NCBI GenBank assembly: GCA_964481165.1
Contig: CAYZYC010000018.1
Span: forward strand, 1-30,172
Length of the DNA: 30,172 nucleotides
DNA from: Zeimonas sp964481165
GTDB lineage: Bacteria; Pseudomonadota; Gammaproteobacteria; Burkholderiales; Burkholderiaceae_E
Reading direction: 5' to 3'
The notes beneath the pieces were generated by a model that made no database searches, was not told where the DNA came from, and saw nothing but the letters and a program-made list of their open reading frames with translations. The position numbers and the translations under genes are program-made. Below are positions 14,681 through 20,741 of the stretch, piece by piece; position 1 is the stretch's first letter, and each line of letters begins with the position of its first letter.

Positions 14681-15397
14681 ATGGCAAGGGCATCGGCGGC
14701 AAGGGATTCACGCATCACGAACGACGCAGCGCAGGAGCGCACGTCGACGAAGCGCCGCACGCCTGCCGGCACGGCTCCGGGTAAACGCGTAGCGCCGCGG
14801 ACACCGCCCGCGAAGGCGAAGGCGAAAGATATCGCGAATCGCGCGACGGCTGCCAGAGATGGTCCGAAAAAGGACAACGCGGCAAGGGATGCGATCCGTT
14901 CGCCGATCGCGCTGCAGCCGCAGCCTTCGGTACGCATCCGCCCGGTTCGTCCCGGCGACCTGGAGCAGGTGATCGCGATCGACAGCATCGTGACCGGACT
15001 GGAGAAGCGCGCGTACTGGAGAACGATCCATCGACGGTACGGCGATGCCGAGCGCGCGGGCAGGCGTTTCCTCGTCGCCGAGGCCGGGGGGCGGGTCGCC
15101 GGATTCGTGATCGGCGAGGTGCGCGACTGGGAGTTCGGCTCGCCGCCGTGCGGATGGGTCTTCGCGATCGACGTGCATCCCGAGTTCCGGCTCGCCGGCC
15201 TCGGCACGCATCTCGTCGACGCGATGTCGAACTGGTTCCGGCGCGAAGGCGTCTCGAAACTGCGCACGATCCTCGCGCGCGACAACACGCTGATCCTGTC
15301 GTTCTTTCGCAGCATGGGGATGACCACGGGCCCCTTCATTCCGCTCGAAATGGATCTCGACGAAGCGCATTTCCCTGCGGGAGGCAGGATTCGATGA
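14681..15397 (+). CDS. GNAT-family N-acetyltransferase, BadL-like
   Basis: A 238-residue protein. The first ~80 residues form a basic, Ala/Lys/Arg-rich, low-complexity tail. Residues about 84-228 form one GNAT domain with the acetyl-CoA loop RLAGLG (170-175). The tail is in frame with no internal ATG, GTG or TTG start, so it is probably real. The next gene, an Rrf2-type regulator, overlaps its stop as ATGA, which implies coupled synthesis. In R. palustris, BadL (a GNAT) acetylates aminobenzoates, and the products bind the Rrf2-family repressor BadM and derepress benzoyl-CoA reductase genes. The same gene pairing here, beside aromatic-acid genes, makes an equivalent role likely but unproven. 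Its domain shares the early DL-E-x-V-x-x-ID pattern with both halves of the tandem GNAT at 3282-4295. Confidence 0.82.
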   Translation: MARASAARDSRITNDAAQERTSTKRRTPAGTAPGKRVAPRTPPAKAKAKDIANRATAARDGPKKDNAARDAIRSPIALQPQPSVRIRPVRPGDLEQVIAIDSIVTGLEKRAYWRTIHRRYGDAERAGRRFLVAEAGGRVAGFVIGEVRDWEFGSPPCGWVFAIDVHPEFRLAGLGTHLVDAMSNWFRREGVSKLRTILARDNTLILSFFRSMGMTTGPFIPLEMDLDEAHFPAGGRIR

Positions 15398-15969
15398 GAC
15401 TGCAGAAGAACACGCTGCTCGCGCTGTACAGCGTGCTCGAGTTCGCGTTCGATCCGACGCGGCACATCTCCGCCTCGGAGATCGCGCAGAAGTACGACGT
15501 CTCGCCGCACCATCTCGCGAAGGTGCTGTCCGAGCTCGCGCGCTCGGGATACGTCGAGTCGGTGCGCGGAGTCGGCGGCGGCTATCGTTTCGCCGGCAAT
15601 GCGCGACGTGTCACGTTGATGGACATCATTCTGCTGTTCGAGGATTTCGCGAAGCCGCTCGGCGAGGCGCGCGAACCTGCGGAATCCACGCCGGTCGGCC
15701 GGGCGCTGGGATCGGTCATGCTCGAGATCGACGAGATCGCGCAGGCCACGCTCAGTTCGATCACGCTCGCGACGATGCTGCAGTGGATCGAGCGCAACCG
15801 CACCGTGGGCGAATCGGCTGCAGGAAGCGTCGCGAAACCCGCGGATGCCGCAGCCGACGACGCCATCGGCGCGCGCGCGCGGCCCGTGCGCGAGACTTCC
15901 TCGCCGGCAAAGGCGTCGTCACCGGCGAAGGCAGGGGCGGCGCGCGCGAAGGCGCCCGAGGCGGCCTGA
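15394..15969 (+). CDS. Rrf2-family transcriptional regulator lacking cysteines (BadM-like)
   Basis: A 191-residue regulator. MRLQKNTLLALYSVLEFA is the Rrf2 N-terminal helix. Residues about 27-60 form the winged helix-turn-helix (SASEIAQKYDVSPHHLAKVL), and VRGVGGGYRFA is the wing, as in IscR and NsrR. The region where IscR/NsrR carry three cluster-binding cysteines has none, and the whole protein contains no cysteine. Control by an Fe-S cluster is therefore excluded and a small-molecule effector is more likely. After about residue 135 the tail is Ala/Pro/Lys rich with a repeated SSPAKA. It overlaps the GNAT gene as ATGA. Likely targets are its own divergent region and the bcr or transporter operons; this is inferred from BadM of R. 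palustris. Confidence 0.87.
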   Translation: MRLQKNTLLALYSVLEFAFDPTRHISASEIAQKYDVSPHHLAKVLSELARSGYVESVRGVGGGYRFAGNARRVTLMDIILLFEDFAKPLGEAREPAESTPVGRALGSVMLEIDEIAQATLSSITLATMLQWIERNRTVGESAAGSVAKPADAAADDAIGARARPVRETSSPAKASSPAKAGAARAKAPEAA

Positions 15970-15997
15970 GGCGAACCGAGGCCCGAAGACCGCCTGG

Positions 15998-16063
15998 GAC
16001 TGCGACCGCCTGCCCGGACTGCGACCGGCCCTAGACTGCGACCGGCCCTAGACTGCGACCGGC
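15998..16063. repeat. 17-bp tandem repeat covering the thyA stop codon
   Basis: Two exact 17-base units (GACTGCGACCGGCCCTA) occupy 16017-16033 and 16034-16050. They are flanked by a partial unit at 16051-16063 and a diverged 19-base unit at 15998-16016, giving four copies of the core GACTGCGACCG. On the minus strand the copy nearest the gene encodes the last ThyA residues and its TAG stop; the others lie downstream. It looks like slippage duplication of the gene's end. Confidence 0.85.
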
Positions 16064-16842
16064 GCCGCGATGTGCGGATGCGAACGGTAGTCGAGCAGCT
16101 CGAAGTCCTCGTACTCGTAACCGTCGATCGACTCGGGCCTGCGCAGGATGCGTAGCGTCGGCAGCGCGAACGGCTCGCGCGCGAGCTGCAGGCGCGCCTG
16201 CTCGAGATGGTTGCTGTACAGGTGCACGTCGCCGCCGGTCCAGACGAATTCGCCGGGTTGCAGGTCGCACTGATGCGCGAGCAGCATGGCCATCAGCGCG
16301 TAGCTGGCGATGTTGAACGGCACGCCGAGGAACACGTCGCACGACCGCTGGTACAGCTGCAGGTGCAACCGGCCGCCGATGACCGCGGTCTGGAACAGGC
16401 AGTGGCAGGGTGCGAGCTTCATCGCGGGCAGGTCGCCCACGTTCCACGCGCTCACGATCTGGCGGCGCGAATTCGGCTCTTCGCGTATCTGCCGGACGAG
16501 TTGCGCGATCTGGTCGACGTGGCGGCCGTCGGCGGCGACCCAGTCGCGCCACTGCTTGCCGTAGACCGGTCCGAGGTCGCCGTTCGCGTCGGCCCACTCG
16601 TTCCAGATGCTGACCCCGTTGCGCTGCAGGTAGCCGACGTTGGTATCGCCCTTCAGGAACCACAACAACTCGTGGACGATCGAGCGCACGTGCAGCTTCT
16701 TCGTGGTGACGAGCGGAAATCCCTGCGCCAGGTCGAAGCGCATCTGGTGGCCGAAGACCGCGCGGGTCCCGGTGCCGGTGCGATCGGGTCGATCGACGCC
16801 GTCGTCGAGCACGCGTCGCAACAGATCCTGGTACTGGCGCAT
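16048..16842 (-). CDS. thyA: Thymidylate synthase
   Basis: A 264-residue thymidylate synthase, the same length as the E. coli enzyme, so an upstream-extended reading frame is not coding. It makes dTMP from dUMP with methylene-tetrahydrofolate. Arg21 in DRTGTGT, the catalytic Cys146 in LAPCHCLFQ, and Arg166 with Asp169 in QRSCDVFLGVPFN fall at E. coli numbering. The C-terminus ends in APVAV, close to the E. coli APVAI, whose carboxylate closes the active site. The stop codon lies inside a 17-bp tandem repeat. The ATG lies seven bases after the gspC stop, with only a weak ribosome-binding site, so it may be cotranscribed with gspC. No folA was seen next to it. Confidence 0.97.
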   Translation of the reverse strand: MRQYQDLLRRVLDDGVDRPDRTGTGTRAVFGHQMRFDLAQGFPLVTTKKLHVRSIVHELLWFLKGDTNVGYLQRNGVSIWNEWADANGDLGPVYGKQWRDWVAADGRHVDQIAQLVRQIREEPNSRRQIVSAWNVGDLPAMKLAPCHCLFQTAVIGGRLHLQLYQRSCDVFLGVPFNIASYALMAMLLAHQCDLQPGEFVWTGGDVHLYSNHLEQARLQLAREPFALPTLRILRRPESIDGYEYEDFELLDYRSHPHIAAPVAV

Positions 16843-16849
16843 CGTCGGA

Positions 16850-17668
16850 TCAGCGCGGATCGACGCCGCCCGGCGACGGCGCGCCGCTCGCTTGCGCTTC
16901 GAGCCGTTCGCCCGCAGCGGGGTCGGGCCTCGGTTCGCCCATGCCGTCGCGGGCCGCCTGGACCGAGCCATCCTGCGGCGCCTGTGCGGAGCCGTCGCGG
17001 GCCATTTGTGCGGAGCCGTCGCGCGGCGCCGGGGCGCCATCGCCGGGCGATGCGACCGGTCCGCTGGCGTCCGCGGGAACGCCGCCAGCGCGCAGTCCGG
17101 ACAGGCGATCGCCTTCGGGCATCGGCGGACCGGATCGGGGCGACATCGGCCTGGTGTCGGGGGCGAGCGCCGCAGGCGCGGCGAGTGGTTCGCGCGATTC
17201 GCTTGGCGCAGCCGGGCCGCTCCAGAGCATCGCGATCGACGGGCGTTTCGGGGCCTGCAACTCGATGCGCGAATGGTTGCGCTCGAGCACCGCGACATCG
17301 GAGCGGACCTCGATCAGGCGCATGTCGTCGCCGACGGCGTCGCCCACCATGTACGCGCGCGCCGGACCCGAGCCGACGACCAGCACCGCGCTGGCGCGTG
17401 TCGGACTCGCCGCGACACCGAGAACGCGCACGTCGGCCTGCGCGGCCTGCGTCGAAACGCCGCCGCGCGCGCCGAAGAGCGCGGCAGCCGAATCGAGTTC
17501 GGGCACCGTTCGATAGTCGACGAGCGAACCCGTCGGTGCGATCGCCACCGGCGGCGCGAGCAATTGCATCGTCCAGTATGCGAGCGTGGCGCACAACGCG
17601 CCGAACGCGACGACGGTGGCAAGCGTCGACGTCCATCGGCCCGCGCCAACCGTCCGTTTGATGTGCAT
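16850..17668 (-). CDS. gspC: Type II secretion inner-membrane protein GspC
   Basis: A 272-residue protein with a short cytoplasmic N-terminus, one membrane helix (about residues 14-36) and a periplasmic HR-like domain (about 55-150). That domain is expected to bind the N0 domain of the secretin GspD and so link inner and outer membrane parts. No PDZ domain follows. In its place is a ~120-residue Pro/Ala/Gly-rich tail that contains an eight-residue repeat (DGSAQ-type, residues 217-240). It is transcribed away from gspG and the rest of the secretion genes, leaving a 75-base divergent gap. Assignment rests on topology and context more than on strong motifs. Confidence 0.78.
   Translation of the reverse strand: MHIKRTVGAGRWTSTLATVVAFGALCATLAYWTMQLLAPPVAIAPTGSLVDYRTVPELDSAAALFGARGGVSTQAAQADVRVLGVAASPTRASAVLVVGSGPARAYMVGDAVGDDMRLIEVRSDVAVLERNHSRIELQAPKRPSIAMLWSGPAAPSESREPLAAPAALAPDTRPMSPRSGPPMPEGDRLSGLRAGGVPADASGPVASPGDGAPAPRDGSAQMARDGSAQAPQDGSVQAARDGMGEPRPDPAAGERLEAQASGAPSPGGVDPR
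16949..17020 (-). repeat. 24-bp (8-residue) repeats in the GspC tail
   Basis: Three consecutive units encode DGSAQMAR, DGSAQAPQ and DGSVQAAR, followed by a partial DGMG. The tail is low-complexity and probably unstructured in the periplasm. Confidence 0.8.
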
Positions 17669-17743
17669 CTGATGTGTAGGGGAGGTGCCGTTGGAGCGCT
17701 GATATCATAGCCCGAGTCTTGCTGGATACTCCCGGGGGAGGGC
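17669..17743 (+). promoter_or_regulatory. Divergent gspC/gspG intergenic region
   Basis: The 75-base gap should hold both promoters. It contains a perfect 8-base palindrome TGATATCA at 17700-17707 and a strong Shine-Dalgarno GGGGGAGG just before the gspG ATG at 17744. I could not pair convincing -35 and -10 hexamers. Confidence 0.4.
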
Positions 17744-18196
17744 ATGCACCGTTCGTCGGGCGATCGATGGGATTCGATGCGGCAACGCGGTTTCACGCTG
17801 ATCGAGATCATGGTCGTCATCGTGATCCTCGGCGTGCTCGCGGCGATCGCCGTGCCGCGCATCATGAGCAAACCCGATGAGGCGCGCGCGAAAGCCGCGC
17901 AGACCGAAATCGCGCAGATCCTGCAGGCGCTCGACCTGTACCGGCTCGACAACTACCGCTATCCGACCAGCGACCAGGGGCTCGCTGCGCTTGCCGAACG
18001 TCCCACCAACGACCCGGTCCCGACGAACTGGAAAGCCTACCTGAAGCAGGCGCCCGTCGATCCGTGGGGCAAGCCGTACCAGTACCTGAATCCCGGCATC
18101 CGCGGCGAGATCGACGTCTTCAGCCTCGGAGCCGACGGCCAGCCGGGCGGCGACGGTCCTGCCGCCGATATCGGCAACTGGTCGCTGAATCGCTGA
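17744..18196 (+). CDS. gspG: Type II secretion major pseudopilin GspG
   Basis: A 150-residue major pseudopilin. The prepilin peptidase site RQRG-FTLIE has Glu at +5, followed by a hydrophobic helix (MVVIVILGVLAAIAVP). The conserved C-terminal PTSDQGLAAL, LKQAPVDPWGKPYQY and DVFSLGADGQPGGDG form the calcium-binding globular domain. It should polymerise into the periplasmic pseudopilus. The start at 17744 is preferred because a GGGGGAGG ribosome-binding site sits just upstream. The ATG at 17777 would give a more usual 5-residue leader but has poor upstream pairing. It opens an eleven-gene + strand gsp run. Confidence 0.95.
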   Translation: MHRSSGDRWDSMRQRGFTLIEIMVVIVILGVLAAIAVPRIMSKPDEARAKAAQTEIAQILQALDLYRLDNYRYPTSDQGLAALAERPTNDPVPTNWKAYLKQAPVDPWGKPYQYLNPGIRGEIDVFSLGADGQPGGDGPAADIGNWSLNR

Positions 18197-18215
18197 TCGG
18201 CGAACGCGTCGCGCG

Positions 18216-18692
18216 GTGCGCCAGGTGAAGCGATCGTCCTGCGCTCCGCGACGGCGCCAGGGAGCGTTCACGCTGCTCGAACTGCTGGTTGCGATCGTCG
18301 TCGCAGGCGTGATCGTCGGCCTCGTGTCGTTCTCGATCGGCGGCTTCGATCGCAGTCTGCGCTTCGAGGCCGAGCGCCTGGCGCAACTCCTGGTGCTCGC
18401 GCGCGAGGAAGCGCAGGTGCGCGGCGCGCCGATCCGCCTGCAGGCCGACGACGAACGCTACGATTTCCTGATCTGGCGGGAGCGCCGTTGGCAGCCGTTG
18501 CGCGACGATCGCGATCTTCGCGAACGCCGATGGGAGCAGCCGGTACAGCTGCAGCTCGAGCGCAGCGACGGGCGACGCGAGATCGAATTCGGCCGCGACC
18601 ACGTCGACGCGCCGTTCGTGCTGCGGCTTCGCCGCGCCGGGGCCGACGTCGCGATCGTGGCCAACGGTCTCGGCTCCTTCGAGGTGCGCTGA
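18216..18692 (+). CDS. gspH: Type II secretion minor pseudopilin GspH
   Basis: A 158-residue minor pseudopilin starting at GTG. The leader ends in RRRQGA and is followed by FTLLELLVAIVVAGVIVGLVS. For Glu22 to be at +5, cleavage must occur after Ala17, so the -1 residue is Ala and not the usual Gly. The rest is an Arg-rich globular domain (RLAQLLVLAREEAQVRG) typical of GspH. It belongs to the tip complex of the pseudopilus. The gene lies 19 bases after gspG, and its stop overlaps the gspI start by one base. Confidence 0.88.
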   Translation: MRQVKRSSCAPRRRQGAFTLLELLVAIVVAGVIVGLVSFSIGGFDRSLRFEAERLAQLLVLAREEAQVRGAPIRLQADDERYDFLIWRERRWQPLRDDRDLRERRWEQPVQLQLERSDGRREIEFGRDHVDAPFVLRLRRAGADVAIVANGLGSFEVR

Positions 18693-19069
18693 TGCGGGAC
18701 GTCCGCCGCTCTGCAGGCGGCTTCACGCTGATCGAGGTGCTGATCGCGATGACGATCGCCGCCGTGGCGCTGATGGCGGCGATACGCGCGACGGCGTCGT
18801 TGGCCGTCGACGGCGCCGACCTGCGCGCGCGCACGCTGGCGCAGTGGAGCGCCGAGAACCGGCTCGCGCAGATCCGCATCGCGAAGGAATGGCCGCCGCC
18901 CGGACGACGCCAGTACGACTGCAGCCAGGCGAATGTCGCGCTGGTGTGCCGCGAGGACGTGTTCACGACGCCGAATCCGCTGTTCCGGCGCGTCGAGATC
19001 GGCGTATTCGCCGCCGACGGCTCGCACCGGCTGTCGCGGCTGGTCGGCTTTTCGACGAGGCTGCCGTGA
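18692..19069 (+). CDS. gspI: Type II secretion minor pseudopilin GspI
   Basis: A 125-residue minor pseudopilin with a prepilin site SAGG-FTLIE and a hydrophobic helix VLIAMTIAAVALMAAI. The short globular domain contains WSAENRLAQIRIAKEWPPPG, the GspI hallmark. It is expected in the GspI-J-K tip complex. The ATG shares its A with the gspH stop, and its own stop overlaps the gspJ GTG start. A longer in-frame extension upstream lies inside gspH and was rejected. Confidence 0.92.
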   Translation: MRDVRRSAGGFTLIEVLIAMTIAAVALMAAIRATASLAVDGADLRARTLAQWSAENRLAQIRIAKEWPPPGRRQYDCSQANVALVCREDVFTTPNPLFRRVEIGVFAADGSHRLSRLVGFSTRLP

Positions 19070-19689
19070 GAGCGCGGCGCCGAACGCGCGGATTCACGCT
19101 GCTCGAACTGCTGATCGCCGTCGCGCTGCTGTCGGTGCTCGCGATGCTCTCGTGGCGGGGGATGGATTCGGTGCTGCAGGGGCGGGACCGCGTCGTCTCG
19201 GCATCCGACGACCTTCGATCGCTCAGTGTCGCGCTGTCGCAGATGGAAGAGGACCTGCGGCGCTCGTGGTCGATCCGCCTGCTCGGACTGCCCGAGCCTT
19301 CGATCGCCTTCGCGCAGGGCGATCGATCGATGCCGGACATGGCGCTGTTGCGCGAAACCTCGGGCGCCGACGCGATGCAGGTGCAGCGCGTCCTCTACCG
19401 CTTGCGCGCCGGCCGCTTCGAGCGCGGCTTCGGTCCGTGGGCCGCTCCGTCGCCGGACGGATCGCAACCGGTCGCCGAGACGCCGATCACCTGGCAGCCG
19501 TTGCTCGAGGACATCGACGAAGTGCGCTATCGCGCCTGGTTGCCGTCGCGAGGCTGGGAATCGGCGAACACGCTCGCGCAGGCGTTGCCTTCGACGGGCT
19601 CCGCGCGTGCGCCGTCGTACGGCGGTATCGAATTCGTGTTGCTGCGCCGCGGCGAACGGATCGTTCGCGTCTTCCTGGTCGGCGATTGA
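19066..19689 (+). CDS. gspJ: Type II secretion minor pseudopilin GspJ
   Basis: A 207-residue minor pseudopilin beginning at the GTG within a GTGA overlap with gspI. The leader RARRRTRG precedes FTLLELLIAVALLSVLAMLSW. The family marks RGMDSVLQGRD, LSQMEEDLRR and the C-terminal GGIEFVLLRRGERIVRVFLV are present. It completes the GspI-J-K complex at the tip of the pseudopilus. The gspK ATG lies two bases after its stop. Confidence 0.93.
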   Translation: MRARRRTRGFTLLELLIAVALLSVLAMLSWRGMDSVLQGRDRVVSASDDLRSLSVALSQMEEDLRRSWSIRLLGLPEPSIAFAQGDRSMPDMALLRETSGADAMQVQRVLYRLRAGRFERGFGPWAAPSPDGSQPVAETPITWQPLLEDIDEVRYRAWLPSRGWESANTLAQALPSTGSARAPSYGGIEFVLLRRGERIVRVFLVGD

Positions 19690-19691
19690 CG

Positions 19692-20741
19692 ATGGCCGCC
19701 GCACGACATCGCGGGCGCAGCCACGTCGCGGCAGCGAAGCACCGCCATGCGCGTTTCGCCGCGGCGCGTTTCGCCGCGGCGCGCGAAGCACAACGCGGCG
19801 TGGCGATCATCAGCGTGATGCTCGTCGTCACGCTGGCGACCCTGATCGTCAGCGGACTGTTCTGGCGCGAACATGTTACCGTTCGCTCCGTCGAGAATCG
19901 GCTCGCGCTGGCACAGATGCGCTGGATCGAGACCGCCGTGCTCGACTGGGCTTCGGTCGTGCTTCGGGTCGACCAGCGCAGTACGGGCGCTGTCGATCAC
20001 CTGACGGAGTTGTGGGCCACGCCGATCGAGGAGACGGTCCTCGACGAAACGGTGACCGGTGGCGCGCGACTCGACGATCGCGGCAGCGATGCGCGCCTGG
20101 CGGGTCAGATGTTCGACGCGCAGGCACGCCTGAACCTGAACAACCTCGTGCTCGACGGCGCGCCCTCGGCGCCGCATCGCGCTGCCTTCGAACGCTTGCT
20201 CGCGCTGGTCGGTCGCCCGGAGAGCCTCGCCGCGCGCCTGCAGTCGCGGCTGATGCAGGCGTACCCGGCGCCGGTCGGGGAAAAGGCGGTGCGCGCGTCG
20301 GCGTTGCCGCTGATCCGGCTTTCCGACCTGCGCACCGTCGCGGGCTTCGACGAGACGACGATCGGCCTGCTCGAACCGTTCGTCGTGTTCCTGCCGAAGC
20401 GGGTGCGCTTCGGCGCGAGCGACGTCTCCACGGAGAACTCGAAAATCAACATCAACACCGCACCGGCCGAAGTCCTGGCCGCATGCATCGAAGACATCGA
20501 CCTGCAGACGGCGCGCAGGTTCGTCGAAGGCGTTCGCCAGCGCACCTTCTTCGCGAGCCTCGACGTCGCGCGCACGCGCTTCGACGGATCGCCGGTGCTT
20601 CCGGTCGGAATGCTGTCCGTCGGCTCGGACTACTTCTTCGTGAGGGGAATGGTACGCTTCGGGCGCGTCGAATCGCAGAGCGAAGCACTTCTGTACCGCG
20701 GCGCCAGCCAGGTGGAACTCGTATGGCAGCACAGGTACTGA
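19692..20741 (+). CDS. gspK: Type II secretion minor pseudopilin GspK
   Basis: A 349-residue GspK, the largest minor pseudopilin and the cap of the tip. After a long 34-residue basic leader comes QRG-VAIISVMLVVTLATLI; as usual for GspK there is no Glu at +5. Other marks are AQARLNLNNLV, KININTAPAEVL (helix-hairpin-helix-like) and SDYFFVRG. The leader contains a 15-bp tandem duplication giving RFAAA twice. The start is set by the ATG two bases after gspJ; a shorter leader would have to begin at a non-ATG codon. It overlaps gspL by 19 bases. Confidence 0.93.
   Translation: MAAARHRGRSHVAAAKHRHARFAAARFAAAREAQRGVAIISVMLVVTLATLIVSGLFWREHVTVRSVENRLALAQMRWIETAVLDWASVVLRVDQRSTGAVDHLTELWATPIEETVLDETVTGGARLDDRGSDARLAGQMFDAQARLNLNNLVLDGAPSAPHRAAFERLLALVGRPESLAARLQSRLMQAYPAPVGEKAVRASALPLIRLSDLRTVAGFDETTIGLLEPFVVFLPKRVRFGASDVSTENSKININTAPAEVLAACIEDIDLQTARRFVEGVRQRTFFASLDVARTRFDGSPVLPVGMLSVGSDYFFVRGMVRFGRVESQSEALLYRGASQVELVWQHRY
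19750..19779. repeat. 15-bp direct tandem repeat in the gspK leader
   Basis: CGCGTTTCGCCGCGG occurs twice in a row, at 19750-19764 and 19765-19779. It is in frame, so it adds five residues to the leader of GspK without changing the mature protein. Confidence 0.85.

Noticed and set aside
15998..16063. Short repeats as a CRISPR or attachment site
   Set aside because: Units are directly adjacent with no spacers and overlap the thyA stop, and no integrase or cas gene is near. Slippage duplication explains them.
16048..17298. 416-residue thymidylate synthase with an N-terminal extension
   Set aside because: The first ~150 residues are Arg/Pro-rich shadow sequence of gspC. The internal ATG gives exactly the 264-residue family length.
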